From Sphagnum compactum (Eukaryota > Bryophyta > Sphagnopsida > Sphagnales), in assembly GCA_965153455.1 (NCBI GenBank), contig OZ234497.1, positions 18,717,872 through 18,781,871 of the forward strand: a stretch of 64,000 nucleotides of DNA. The letters run 5' to 3'. Below the pieces are notes generated by a model. The model saw only the letters and a program-made list of their open reading frames with translations, made no database searches and was not told the DNA's origin. The position numbers and the translations under genes were made by a program. Positions 1 to 12,030 of the stretch are shown piece by piece. Positions within the stretch are counted from its first letter, which is position 1, and every line of letters begins with the position of its first letter.

Positions 1-119
1 ATCATTTCAATTCATCATTTTGTGGCACTATTTCAGGCCTCTATGGTACAAGGTGGGAAAATTTTATGTTACTTTTTGGATTGTGAGCAACTTTTCTTTT
101 CTTCAATTCCGTGACATAG

Positions 120-345
120 CTGAAGACTTGGTGATATCCATAAGATAATTTAGTCAGATTTGACTACATACTAGATATGTAAGTAGAAAAAAAAACAGAA
201 TCATTCTATATCCTTGGCTACCTTAGAACTTATCATAAAAATCTGAAATTTTGGATTTCTTTTTTGCCAGACCTGTGGGATTTGGTCATTTTTTCCACCA
301 ATAATCTTTTGTATAGGTCGAAATCATAGTTTTCAGGTCAAAAGA
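120..345 (-). repeat. Dispersed repeat fragment (family R1)
   Basis: Read on the minus strand, this stretch matches 59,440-59,690 (plus strand) over most of its length. Shared landmarks are gatttcgacc, a segment reading 'ggtagccaagaatatagaa', and a T-run followed by ctac. A shorter piece recurs at 52,855-52,945. No ORF of note lies in it. The order of landmarks is preserved, so this is a diverged copy of one mobile or dispersed unit. Confidence 0.6.
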
Positions 346-439
346 TGAAATTTTAGTATTTAAAAAAACACTGGTTCTACCATCTTCAAAATTTTGAGTG
401 ACATGAAGGATCGGACAGTCATGCCTTTAGATTGACTTT

Positions 440-535
440 CTTGTTTCTTGGCACTGCCTACCAATGCAAGGATATAATGTTGAGATTGATTATAGAGTAC
501 ACTGTACACTAGCTTCAAAGGACTCTGGCTCCTAC
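440..535 (+). repeat. Dispersed repeat (family R2), copy 1
   Basis: This roughly 90-bp unit contains 'ccaatgcaaggatat', then 'attatagagtacactgta' and 'tagcttcaaaggactctgg'. The same order of blocks is found at 17,906-17,995, 50,337-50,440 and 60,737-60,826. This copy is the most diverged. The function is unknown; it is short, non-coding and scattered. Confidence 0.6.
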
Positions 536-540
536 TTTGT

Positions 541-3085
541 CTTTTCCTTAGTTGAACAATGATTTTCAGTAATTCAAAATAAAAAATCAAAAACTTGCTG
601 AAATCTGTTTACAATAAACATGTATTTCATCACAAGGTAATCATGTTTATTTAATGTACTTATGTTTTAAGCTTTCAAAATATTGTACTTTCATTTTTAA
701 TGCATAGTTGTTAAATAAATGGGCGTTTTGAATGTGAATTTTTTTAATGATGGGCTACTTAATTCCCTTTCATGCAAAGGGTAAATCTTTTTACTTCAGT
801 TCGAAAGTTAAATACGCACTTTTAAAAAAAAACATCTCTAATGGTAGTTCTTAAAACCTGTAGATAGCCCACTTAGGACTAAATCAGGGAGCTCTCCAGG
901 TCTAGATTTAACATTTCCTCGGCCAAGTATTGCCACTAGTAAGAGGCCTTTGTCAAAAAGGTCAAGACCATGGACACCGGCCTGACTCGACATGGTTTTC
1001 CAAGTTGGCCATAATTTTCATACCGCTTTTCAAAACGATGTTCGAATCTCCTCCTGCCATAACAGTCTTTGATCATCTTATCTAGTCACTCCTTTTCCTA
1101 CTCTTTCCTTTTGTAATGCAATAAACTCCGGAAGAAGAGTCGGTGGTCATTTGTCTTTCTCACAAACCCAAGAGGATACTTAGAAAAGGGAAAGAGGTTG
1201 GTGCTCTAATACTTACCTATTGTCAGGTTGAAAGAAACCAACTATGTTTGTCATCTTCCATGTGAATGTGAGTACTTGTCAAAATTTCAATTTATCAATC
1301 TTATTTTTGTTGAAAGAATTCATTTTTTAAAATGAAAATTGTTAATTAGTCACATGGTATCTGAATATGGTTCAAACTATGTGAAATGACATGGTTTAAT
1401 ATATTTTCAATTTTCATGAAAGTTAAAAATTATTTAAATTGTTTTTTAAGTATATTTGTGCTTTTGAAAACAAAGATACATTACATTCATTCACACAAAC
1501 ATATTCCAATCTCTCATTTTATAACATGAAATGAAATAGTTTTTTCTTCTAATTTCTTACCTAGGTTATATTTTAACATAATACATAAAAATATTGTGAA
1601 AATCTTTCAAATGTTTGAAGTGGGATACACACAAACATGCACATCCTTGAAAAGTAGTACAATGTGACACTTCAGAAAGGTCACCATAATGTGCTTTCAC
1701 CCAACCATAAATCATGAGTGATTCCATGTTCCCTTGTTTTACTCCAAGAAAAAAGGAAGTGAAAAAATGAAAAAAATGAACTAGTGCCCACCAACTCACC
1801 ATCCGCTTGATGTCAAATTATGTGGCCCAATAACCTCTAATGCACCATCCATTGCAAACCTATTATAAGTCAAGTTGTGAACAAACCAGAACTGAGTTAC
1901 CAAGGTGGAACCTTGATAACCTATCCTATAAACCTTTTTACTTTTCCCTTGCATTCCTTAAGTAACTACCCTTGTAAGTGAGTTAGTATCATAGATAAGT
2001 AGGTAGGGAAGGTGATTAGTTACGCAATACCAAAAGAGGCATATTGGTACATGATTCCAACCTCAAGTCAAATTGTAATGAATGTTCCAACCATAAGTCA
2101 AAGTGTTAAAAAATTATAACCCTATTCTATATATATATATTTTTTAATTCAATCTTAAGCCAATTTCAACCCTAAGCCAATATGCATATGCAAAATTAGT
2201 TTTGTCTTAGGATAAACTCTCTTGGCATGAAGTCTAATTGTAAGTCATAACATGTATATTTTTATTTTTCTAATGTGTATTTACATCAAATACACGTAAA
2301 TTTTTGGTCCAATGGTTTGAAATTATTACATGCTAGCCATATTGTTTCAAAGGTGCAAAACATGTCGTAAAGGTGTGGAACATTTGGCTTTGAGTTGTGA
2401 AACTTTTTTCTTAGATTTACATGCCATGGATTTCAAGTTGTAATAATACCCTTGTTTTAAGGCATGGATGATGGGACAATTGAATTAAGGATTGTGGTAC
2501 AATTGTTTCAAGTTTGTGTGACATTTATTTTATGTTTCAAATCATTTAGTGTGATAAATAGTTCTTCTATGTTGTTGGCAATGAGAAATTGTCATGCTCA
2601 CTTACAACAAGTACACATGATTTTTTAAAACCTAGGCTAATCCAAATAGTTAAACATTATTTTGTGTTTCCTTCTTCCCAATCCTTTTTTTCTCAGTCCT
2701 TACATAAGATAGTGCATGATGATTAGGTCATGAAATTCATTTCATTTTTCTCAATTAAATCATTGCATATCACTAACCCAAGATCCAACACATATATTTG
2801 ATAAGGAATTCATGGCAATCACGGGGGTCACAACACTTCATATAGGTAAAATATGTGATTCAAATTCAATCAAAAAATTTAACAATTTCAAGCCAAGAAT
2901 TATAAATTAAATGTTTGGTTGAAAGTGGAGGATTTCCAAAATGGTTGTTATTTTTTAAAATTTTGATTTTCTTTATACTTTGAATTCAAACATTAAAAAA
3001 ATCAACATTTTTTTAAAAATTCATATATTGTGAAGATGTCAATCCTTCAATGTTCATACATGCAAGTGCACATAATCATTAATAT
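541..3085. other. Gene-free AT-rich stretch with repeat debris
   Basis: I see no supported gene here. A segment around 1,860-2,030 holds 'gagttaccaaggtggaacc' and a TAGGTAGG-rich stretch like the interior of the MULE-type miniature element at 30.5 kb. The segment 2,035-2,110 (gattccaacctcaagtcaa and following) resembles 46,108-46,180. The remainder is AT-rich sequence with no structure I can name. Confidence 0.5.
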
Positions 3086-4922
3086 ATGAAATTTCTATTA
3101 TCTTGTAGGAAAGTGGGAGTTGGACATATGCAAACAACCCACAACATGGAAATGCAACAATATCAACAAGATGCTTTGGACTACGTTGTTCCCAAATACA
3201 CACCCCCTTTCATTTGTAAGATGAATCCAAATGTAGAAGAAGCTAACAAATTAGCTCTTGTATGGTTTGCCCACCATTTTCAATCTAGCATGAGTCCTAA
3301 AAAATTTCAAGATATATGTTTAGTGAATTGCCATTATTTAGCAAGAGCAAGTTATCCAAAAGCTTCAACTTTTCATCTTGAGTTTGTGATAGAATTTATG
3401 ATTTGGCTCTTTACTATGGATGATGAAAGCCTTCCACAAAGAAGCACCTTGGAGGAATTAATTCCAACAAGAAACCCAAGCTATAATCATGTCAACTTTC
3501 CTTGAAGACAAGAGTCTCCAAGATAATCTACAAAAATATCTCAATGATGAACGTGCTTTTTGAATACAATAAGGATTTCTTGGAGAAAGTACTTGCACAA
3601 GTTACAATGAAACCATTACTTGAAACAGGTATGTAGACCACATACATAATTATATCAATTTGCAAATGCACCATAAACAAACAATGCATTTTTGTATAAA
3701 ATTTGAAAGTCATTGAAACAAATTTTATGAAAGCATTTTTTAAAAGGGGAAAAAATTGGTATTAATAAAATCTCTAGAAATTTATATTGAAAGAAAAATT
3801 TTATCAATTGTAAAAAAGTGAAAACATAGAAATATTTGAAATATCATCCAATCAAAGGATAGAGTTACATCATTGGTTTGAATTCAAAGATGTGTTGGGA
3901 TTGTTATCAGATGTTAATGATCATCAACATTCATCTCCAATTGCTTCATCATTTCGAGATTTGTGGATAAAAGCAATTTCAATGATGTCAAAAGAATGGA
4001 ACCTTCGATTTGCAAAAGTAACACAACGAGATGTGTTTGCCAACTTTTTGGAATCACAAAATCGATGACATGATGTTAATCATTCAAGTTCTTCTTACAT
4101 TTCGGAGAGAAAAAAAAGTGGATTGATAGAAACATATATTGTATGTATCAAATATCCAAGCTTCAATATGTCTTTGTAATCTATAACCACAATTGATGAT
4201 TCACATTAAAGTTTGATTGGGATGGAATTCGCATATTTCTTGAGTGAATAAAATCATGGGGTTGGTCTAACAATTGTTGGTGCCCATTGGAAAGGAAATA
4301 AACAAAACTAAAGAAAAAAAAATGTGAACCAAATGTTAGAGTAAGATATAAGTGATTAATATTCCAATTGATTGTTTTAACTTTTTAATTTCTTATTGAT
4401 TACACTAAAGAATTTAGCAATTAATACCCCAACAATTTGTCATGTATATGTTATATATCTTAAGTTTGAAAAATAACAAGTTTATTTAAGATTCATGTCA
4501 ATATTTTTTAGAGATAATTGTGCCTATATACTATTTCATGATTAGGTTATAATTATAACATAACCTAGACATTTTTTTGAACATGTTTGTAATATTAATA
4601 ACGTGGAAATTGACCCAATTCATGACAACAGGAGTTGGTGGCTGGAGAAGTGGCCAACTTGGTTTTCTTGATTGGAAAATAAAAAGGGTGTTCTTACAAC
4701 AAAGTTGCACAAATTGTGGTTCAAATGCTCATGGATAAGTTCAAAGAAATTCAAATTGCATCTCTAGAATTAAAGGAATATTGCAAAAACCATCAAGCAA
4801 CAACGTCACAAATGGTTGCCATTGATCATTACATCTCATGTTGTAATAATTTCGTCAGTGCAGCACATGTGTGTTATTCCCAAAGTGCTTGTTACCAAAG
4901 AGTGCAAAATATCTCCAAATAA
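3086..4922 (+). pseudogene. Decayed microbial-type terpene synthase (MTPSL-like)
   Basis: Three separated blocks read like a microbial-type terpene synthase, the class I fold that ionises prenyl diphosphates with Mg2+. Block 1 (to 3,505) runs from an NPNVEEANK segment through a YPKAS segment to WLFTMDDES, which fits the first metal-binding DDxxD-like motif. An AG acceptor (cttgtag) precedes it near 3,108. Block 2 (about 3,868-4,065) contains SSFRDLWIKAISMMSKEW and ends in FLESQNR just before a stop, matching the mid-domain 'FRDLW...MS.EW...F' pattern. Block 3 (about 4,690-4,922) carries VVQMLMDKF and a C-terminal helix resembling the family's final segment. I cannot find the second metal motif (NSE), and stops separate the blocks, so this is a pseudogene. 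Some of the gaps probably correspond to old introns. The family is known mainly from non-seed plants, fungi and bacteria. Confidence 0.72.
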
Positions 4923-7735
4923 AGTAAAATTTGAATCCAACATACCAAAGATCTATATATATGCTTGAAATATTGGGTATTGCATTGGACCATTAATGTC
5001 ACCTTACTGCAACATGACTTTGCATTTTATGTTATGTAAATTGTAATTACTTTTTCATTTTCCCCTTAAACATATGGAAATGGATAATACTTAAGTGATA
5101 GGCAATAGGTCTGAATTTGACATTTGAGATGGTTTGGTCATGAACATAGAGTTGCAGTTAGTTTCCTTTTTCAAAAAAGGTTATGGGAAGTTATTTCACA
5201 TGATAAGTTATGGTGAGGTGAAACAATGATTGACCTTAAGTTCAAAAATCCAATTGAAACATGTGATTATCCCCTTGTTTGCATTTTTGTGTCAAGCATG
5301 TGGTAAAGGAAGCTTTCATGATTTTCTTTTGCATTCTCAATTTCAAGCTAGAAGGTGAGATGGGCATTGTTAGATGCTTAACAATGTTGGGTAATGACTT
5401 AAGAAAAATTAATTGCATAAACATGATGCATTTGACTCACTTTTAGTCTCAAAGCCTAGCCTCTTACCTTAATTAGACATTCAATTACTTGCAAAAGGTC
5501 AATGCCATCATCTCTAGGGGACAGATAAGTGGGTCACCAAAAGCTTCAATTTTGCACTCAAATATTTTTTTATAGTTTCTCTCCAACAATTGAAAAAAAT
5601 TGATTTTATCATATTTCCTAATAGTTCATCATCCTCATTAGTTTAATCAACATGAAACATGGATCAAATTGCTCTTAAGAGATTGTTCTTCAACAAACTT
5701 AAATTTTTTACAATGACATCCTAGATTTTGGACAATCAAACTGCTATCCACATTCAAGGAGATGATTGGTTTTGCATCACATGTAACCTCCTTGGAGTAA
5801 ATACAAGTTGAATATTTACAATTTTCTAGCTTTTTCAAGTGTACTTTGGGCATCTCCTTGATATGTAGCCAATAATGGGTAAAAAGAAAAAATTCAATAT
5901 GCATGGACAAGCATACCAACATTATAATGAATCTTGAGGAAAAATATATATGCATAAATTAACATGAAGTTAAGAATTACTATACATGAAGCACAAATCA
6001 AAAAATTGTCTTGCTTCTTGTCGTTAAAATTATGGGCATAATAAAGCCTTAGGACTACTATCATTGGGGAAGGGTGTCATGGCTATTATGGGAGGGACAA
6101 CCATTGTTGTGGCTACTATGGCAAATACATTAATGAATGATCACTAAAACTATGTTTCCCAAACCCCCATAAAACCCATGAACCTTTTGCAAAAAAAACA
6201 TATAAAAGCCATTGGCATTAACAACAATGGCTACTCCCCTTCTTCCTCCTTCCCAATCCCTAAATAGAAGGCACCTTTTGGTTCACCCCACCCCCCCCCC
6301 CCCTACCCCCCTAAATGCCCCGTTTTTCCTTTTGTCAAGTTATCCCATGTTTTTTTTTTTTTCTTTTTGACTTGATGGCTCTTTGAAACTTGAAAAGAGC
6401 CATTCCAAAATTCAAAGTGCCCAATAGATTAATATTTGAGCATATAGAGAACAAATTGAAATTTGTTTTGAGTTCAAATCTCATGTTCTCTTTGTGTTTG
6501 TTTTTATGAATGATTTGGAATTGAAGATATCTTAATGGAATCATAGTCCATCCATGTAATCTCATGATATCTATGACAATTTTTTTTGATATTCCTATGC
6601 AAGAGTCCCAAAATTGGGAGAATTATCAATCGGTATGATTAATACAAATGTGGGCATAAGCACTAGCCTAAATCACTATGGGGCCTTCATAATGAAATAG
6701 CTCTCTTTAGCCTTAAATCCCAATCCACCACATGTGAAATGAGTCAATAGTATGTTGTGGACCCATTTCACTATATAATTCATTGAATTTATTATAGTAA
6801 AATTGGGTCATTACATAGTGCACCCAATTCATTACGTAGTGCATATAATTCATTCATAATTGAATTGGGAACCTATGTCTTGGACTTTATTTGTTATTAA
6901 TGAACCTGATTGAATCAAGACATTTCATAATTATTAAACATCTAGGCTATGCAATTGAGAAAACTAGATGTGCTTGCTTTTGTTTCAATGCCATGTTGGT
7001 TTACGTGACATAAATGTTAACCCAATATAGATTTTTGGTCACAATGTTGGCCAATCCATTAATAAAAATGTGAATAATCAAAATTAGTCTATTTATAACA
7101 ACTTAAAGTAACTAAAAATAACCTATGTTGAAATAACTTAAATAACAAAATATCAACATAGCTAGAATAACCTAAAATATCATAAATAACCAAAAGTAGT
7201 TTAGAATTGCCAACCCCAATGGAAAGGGCTCTTGCACAATCGGTCACTACAATGTAAGAGATCACAAATGAATGTAAAGAAGGCAATGTGACACTTTGTG
7301 AACATGCCACCTCACACATGAGAGTATTAGCATGTAATATTCGTAACATACACCTCACAAAGGCAAATGCAATTTCACACCCAGGATTGGTGTTATGCCA
7401 CGTAGAAGATGGATTGGGAAATAGTGTCAAATGGCTCAAAGATTGGTATGAAACAATGCTCAATCACACAAATGTACGTACTAAACAATGTCACGAATAA
7501 ATGTCTCAATTACTAATCAAGATTGTTGCCATTGGCACTAATAATTTTGTTTTAGAATCAATTTTGTATGGAGGAAACCATAGCCCAAATTCTTTGAACA
7601 TCATGTATTCAACACACACATGAAGTCTAATATGGCACAAAGGTTATTATTGTTTCCAAATAATAAGCACAAAAAGTGTGAAATGCAAAAACACAAAGAT
7701 AATGATAATATTAATGTTAAATGCAGGTATTATAA
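4923..7735. other. Non-coding stretch with a C13 homopolymer
   Basis: I see no supported gene here. A 102-codon minus-strand ORF near 5,650-5,955 resembles nothing I can name. A run of 13 C at 6,291-6,303, followed by TA and another six C, makes the minus strand G-rich and could form a quadruplex or an i-motif. The rest is plain AT-rich sequence. Confidence 0.5.
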
Positions 7736-7738
7736 TTA

Positions 7739-7900
7739 GGCCCCAAAATCCCAGTTGGTAAAAGTAAGTACAAGTGCAAGTATTGCAATTATGCCCCAAA
7801 ACTCCAATTGGTAAAGGTAAGTACAAATGTAGGTATTGCAACGAAACCCCAAAATTCCAGTTGGTAAAAGTAAGTATAAGTCCGGGTATTGCAAGTTTAA
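7739..7900 (+). repeat. Tandem repeat, about 54-bp unit, three copies
   Basis: Units starting near 7,739, 7,792 and 7,846 share 'ccccaaaatyccagttggtaa', then 'aagtaagtac' and 'gggtattgcaa'. The open frames across this stretch on both strands are products of the repetition, not genes. Confidence 0.85.
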
Positions 7901-8029
7901 ATGAAAAAACAATCTTAAATGCAATACCCACATTTCAAGAAAACCCATCTACATGGTTTGGATACCCTTAAGTGAAGACCTAGCCTTAAACACAATATGC
8001 ACATGCAAAGTCACTTTGAAATAACCAAA

Positions 8030-8190
8030 CCCTAAATGCAATACCTGCAGTTTGGGTCACTCCGAAAGTACGCATGTGGGGTTTAAGCTTCTTTAAATGA
8101 AGATCATAACGTAAATGCAATACCTACATTTTGGGTCACTCCGAAAGTACGCATGTGGGGTTTAAGCCTCTTTAAATGAAGATCCTACAA
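8030..8190 (+). repeat. Tandem repeat, about 80-bp unit, two copies
   Basis: Two nearly identical copies contain 'gggtcactccgaaagtacgc', then 'atgtggggtttaagc' and 'tttaaatgaagatc'. High identity between the copies suggests a recent duplication. Related 'aaatgcaatacc' phrases also occur at the end of the preceding 54-bp array. Confidence 0.85.
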
Positions 8191-8310
8191 CATTTTTCTT
8201 AGCAATTGCTTCATATGATGTAGTAACATTTTGCTCAACAATTGCCTCATTTGATGCAGCAACATTTTGCTCAACAATTGCCTCATCTGACGCAACAACA
8301 TTTTGCTTAT
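8190..8310 (-). repeat. Tandem repeat, 36-bp unit, about three copies
   Basis: Three units share 'caacattttgctcaacaatt' and 'gcctcatytga'. The period is a multiple of three. On the minus strand they encode a degenerate 12-residue repeat (EAIVEQNVAASN type) inside a 146-codon ORF (8,162-8,602). The ORF start lies in simple-sequence DNA and I recognise no domain, so I annotate the repeat rather than a protein. Confidence 0.75.
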
Positions 8311-8559
8311 GGACTTTCAACTCACCACAATCACTTTTTTTTGAACTCCTTCCTCTAGCCATTACAACCTTCAACCCTAAACAAAAAACCACCATTTCAT
8401 TGTTAATTGTCAATTCTAATGAACTAAACCATAAGGACCAACAAAAAAATAAAAATAAAACCACCACCATAGAGGAAGGCAACGACATTGCTGCTGTCAC
8501 CTTCTTGTCAGCAAAACCACCAAAAAAAGGCGGAGGTCGCCATTTCTTTGCATAAAAGC

Positions 8560-8990
8560 CATCGAAGAAAGTGACAGAAGTTGTCGTCTTCTTCTTCTTC
8601 AATACAACTCAACCACAAAAGAAAAAAAAGAAGGTGCGCAGAAGGTGTTGCACAATGCACCAAATAATAATAAAAAAGAAGGCGATGGCAGTTTTGCTGC
8701 CGTCGCTTTCTGGGCTACGCTGCAACAAAAGAAAAAGAAATGCTGCCATCACCTTCTTCGCCGTGTTGCAACAAAAAGAAAAAAAAAGAAAAAGGCAACG
8801 GCAGCAAAGCGGCCATCGCCTTCTTCACTACACTGCAACAAAACAAAAAGAAAATGACGACGGCAACTACTATCGCCTTTTTTGCTGCACTGCAACAAAA
8901 TAAAAAGAAGAAGGCGACGATACTAATGCCTTCTACGTTGCAACAAAACGAAAAAAGTAGGCGACGTTGCTACCATCGCCTTCTGTGATA
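8560..8990 (+). repeat. Degenerate tandem repeat with internal inverted symmetry
   Basis: About six units of 70-80 bp combine 'gctgcaacaaaa', a run of AAAG, and 'gaaggcgayggcag' facing 'ctgccatcgccttc'. Each unit can therefore fold back on itself. The unit cores are GC-richer than the flanks. Several overlapping lysine-rich frames arise here and are treated as artefacts of the repetition. Confidence 0.75.
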
Positions 8991-9182
8991 GAACAAAAAA
9001 AAGAATGCTTAAGGGAGAGAGCTTACCTTAAGCACCCGCTCTGGGTCCCGCGTGGGTCCCACTTTAGGTGCTCCAGCTCCAACAGTGGCTCTCGCTCCAG
9101 CTCCAAAAAAAATTTCCGCTCCAACTCCAACAGTGGCTCCCCTCCTGCTCCCATTCGACGGCTCTCGAGCTTTGGCGATGGA

Positions 9183-9268
9183 ATGAGAGGTAGGAGGTGG
9201 GAGGTAGGAGGGGGGAGACGTAAATAGGAGGGAGGAGGTAGGTGGGAGGGAAGTAGGTAGGAGGGAAA
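9183..9268 (+). repeat. Purine tract of GGGAGGTA-type repeats
   Basis: This is an almost pure purine strand built from 'ggtaggaggtgggag' and 'ggagggaggaggta' phrases, with several GG and GGG runs. It could form a triplex or quadruplex. It follows a GC-rich stretch (9,040-9,180) made of repeated 'gctccaactccaacagtggctc' type phrases. No gene is supported. Confidence 0.7.
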
Positions 9269-9364
9269 AATTTTGGGGCAGAGAAAAGGCGAAATAAACA
9301 ATAATTACGAGTAGGGAGGACGTGTTTTTGGTTCATCCCCAAAACGGCTTCAACGGCCTCATCC

Positions 9365-9402
9365 TCGACTGGTGCATTGGTGGCTGCTGGTTCTCTCCAG
9401 CC
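9365..9402 (+). repeat. Terminal-repeat relic of the MULE-like family
   Basis: The phrase 'ctggtgcattggtggctgct', followed by ggttctct, matches the terminal inverted repeat of the element at 30,507-30,860 and the related ends near 33,871 and 45,105. The partner end was not found, so this is a lone end or a decayed element. Confidence 0.45.
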
Positions 9403-9877
9403 AGATATGTTTGGTTTCATACGTTTCAATTAACCAGCACGATACTTGGTCAACACATTAATTTCATATAACCGTGAAAAGTTTATCTCGAGTACACATA
9501 TAACCGCCAAACACGGGTATTTTCTAACACATAAAGTGCGCGAACTAGAACTCTTAATTATCACCTCATCCAACAGTCAGCGGCTGCTGCATGTGGTGCG
9601 CTGATTTTCTCACGTACTACAGTCCTATACTTCATGGCATAGCAGCTCATGGGGGTGACGCCGGTACGCTGATCGTCACCCTGATCGTGGCAGGTAAATG
9701 GGGTCACATGTCCATGATTGTTGCGATGGCGGCTGATGCAGGTTCAAAGTGTGCGTCCTAAACCCTAAACGTGCGCAATGTTTCCTACCCAAAAATAGAG
9801 TCGGTGAGGGCTATTTTTATATACTTTTTAGTTTCTAAATCTCCTAATAGCTTTTAGGATATTGTATTATTATAGTC

Positions 9878-10285
9878 AAACTCAGGACCTTTGACAGTCA
9901 AATCTACTACCATGCCAGCTTCAACACTTCATTATATTATTGTCAGAAATGTTAAGTTTTTCACACAAAAAAAATAATTAAATTTTATTTGCGAAGGACA
10001 AAATTGAATCTTCGAGAATGTTTCATTTGTTGAAAATGAAAATTTCAGAAGTAATTACTGTACTACCTTGGCAACTTCAAGACATGTTTGTCAAATAATT
10101 ACTTAACATTTGAAATTTTCAGTTCAACAACTGAAATATTCCTGAAGATTCAATATTTCCTTCACAAAATTTTGTTCTTTGAAAAACAATTCTGAAAATT
10201 TCAACATTTCTGAAAATAATATAATTAGTATGGAAGCTTCCTTTGACAGACGTGTGGAAGCTACCAAGGTACCATGCAATCTGTA
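9878..10285. mobile_element. Foldback (palindromic) element, about 410 bp
   Basis: Two arms of roughly 180-190 bp are inverted copies separated by only about 35 bp (10,061-10,095). The innermost arms, 9,993-10,060 and 10,096-10,163, pair best ('gaaggacaaaattgaatctt' against 'agattcaatatttccttc'). Pairing continues outward through 'tcagaaatgttaag' against 'caacatttctga', and through the 'aatataat...gaagct' blocks. The layout fits a foldback MITE whose transcript would form one long imperfect hairpin. No target duplication is clear. Confidence 0.75.
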
Positions 10286-10479
10286 ATTAGAATTATTTGA
10301 TTTTTTAATTAACATTTTTATAAAAAAACCTGAACTTTGGAGGCTCCCCAGAAAAGAAGTTTCTGTGTGAATATAGGGTGCCTTCTATTTGGCCCCCTAT
10401 ACAGGCGATAAGAGGAGAAGGGAGAACTTTGGGGCAACAAAGAATGTGAGATAAAATGTGTGGTGCTGTGGGGAACACG

Positions 10480-10745
10480 TTGGGAAATTGAGAGACATCA
10501 TTGGGAACATGCTGAGAACACAAAAATAAAAAAGTTCCATCCACCTACACCCGCCCCCCTTCCCATCCTCTGTCCCAAGGATGACCCCTCTTGAGTGCAA
10601 GTACAGCCATCTCATTGGCTCCATGCAATTTCTATTCGTAAAACTGGTTGTCAATACTTGGCCTGAACTAATACCCCTTTTTAAGAGGGTAGTAGGTATG
10701 TATATATATTCACTCTTATTAATTAGTAGTGGGGACCCAAAGTTC
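10480..10745 (+). repeat. Dispersed repeat (family R3), copy 1
   Basis: Matches 52,310-52,555 in the same orientation. Shared phrases include 'gggaacatgctgagaacacaa', 'ccatgcaatttctat...aaaact.gttgt', 'cctgaactaatacccctt' and 'tattaatta'. The open frames across it (for example on the minus strand at 10,397-10,747) are not shared in protein form between the two copies, so I do not call them genes. Confidence 0.65.
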
Positions 10746-11089
10746 AATATTTTTCTTTTGTGATGGGCCCATCACAAAAAAAATTCAAGCTTTGGACATC
10801 CCAAAATAGGTATGTTGTAATCTTCTGCTTTTGGGCTAGGTCACAAAGAGTAGAACTTAGGGCAAAGGATATTGGATAAAGTAAGGAACTACTGGGAACA
10901 TGATGAACATGTTGGGAACTCATTCAGATCTTGATTGGAACAAAGTGAGAACACACTGGGAACAACAAAAAGCCAACATCCCCACCCTCCCGGAAAAGAA
11001 AAGAACCTGGCCCAAGGGACGTATGTTGCCTCACCTCATTGTGTACAAGAATTGATATTTTGCCTGCCTGTGTTCTTTGCCATTTTGCC

Positions 11090-11527
11090 CTAGAATACCG
11101 TTAGGAGCAACGCGTGCATATCTCCCTTTTGTCTGCCTCCTCTCTGTGAAAATGTGAATGCCTTGCATAGGCGGTAATGAAATATCTGCCTATCTGCCAC
11201 CTTCTTGTGATGACGTTCTTGCTTATCACAATCACGTGGGTAATGCCCAAGGACATTGGCATTGCCAAAGTAAGGAGTAGTAAGGACAACCGATGAATCC
11301 AAAGGTGGGCCAAACATGGGAATGAGCCTATCCAAGGAAACATCTAGTGTAAAATGTGGTGTCCTTGCACACCGTGCAAGGAAATATTTTCCTTTTGTCC
11401 ATGCATGGGGGGAAGTTTGAAGGACTTGGTCATTCCAAAAGGTAGATTCCTTGTGTTCATAGAGTGTATAATTTTGTAGTGGAGAACTTGGGGCTATGTG
11501 TTTGCTACACGCTATCAATGAAAACAA
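11090..11527 (-). CDS. Uncharacterised 145-codon ORF
   Basis: This uninterrupted minus-strand frame of 145 codons lies in a stretch that is more GC-rich than its surroundings. The product would be soluble, with a basic, His/Arg-rich C-terminal half and no signal peptide, membrane span or motif I recognise. A second frame is also open for 80 codons, which lowers its coding value. It lies just beyond repeat R3 and has no visible promoter. It could be an old exon, part of an unrecognised transposon, or chance. Confidence 0.2.
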   Translation of the reverse strand: MFSLIACSKHIAPSSPLQNYTLYEHKESTFWNDQVLQTSPHAWTKGKYFLARCARTPHFTLDVSLDRLIPMFGPPLDSSVVLTTPYFGNANVLGHYPRDCDKQERHHKKVADRQIFHYRLCKAFTFSQRGGRQKGDMHALLLTVF

Positions 11528-11914
11528 AATGATGAAAAAAATACTTTATTTTGTGAAAATTAGGTTTATTTGAATGGAAATGATGAATGACATTACATGC
11601 AACTTGGATTGAATTCAAAATTTTAAATTGAACTCAAATATTGTAAATTGAATTCAGATGCATTGAATGGAATTCAAATTTCATTGAATCCAATTTAAAT
11701 TTGATCAAATCCAAATTCAATCGAATTCTTTTTTTAAAAAATGGGATGCAAATTGCTGCACAAGCGATTGAAACTATGCTCATCACTTTCATCATTCATG
11801 ACTATGATGTTGAAAAAGAATTTTTTTTTTAAGAAAACAAAAATATGAAAAATAACCTCTCCATTTCATTTAAATTGCAAACTGAAATCTATTTTAGTAA
11901 AATGAGATGATTAG

Positions 11915-12030
11915 TGAACCCTAAACTTGTCTACCTCATATTAGGTCTGATGTGAACTCTAAACTTGTCTACCCTATACGGGCTCCAATGTGAACTCTAA
12001 ACTCGTCTACCCTATACCAGTTCCAATGTT
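11915..12030 (+). repeat. Tandem repeat, about 47-bp unit, 2.5 copies
   Basis: The phrase 'tgaactctaaacttgtctac', followed by cctata, repeats three times with diverging linkers ('gggctccaatg', 'ccagttccaatg'). It is non-coding. Confidence 0.75.

Noticed and set aside
5647-5955. Possible leucine-rich-repeat fragment on the minus strand
   Set aside because: Leu/Cys spacing is only loosely similar, it does not extend beyond 102 codons, and no NB-ARC motif is nearby.
8162-9429. Many overlapping ORFs of 70-146 codons on both strands
   Set aside because: They lie in tandem repeats and purine/pyrimidine tracts that open several frames at once; no domain is recognisable.
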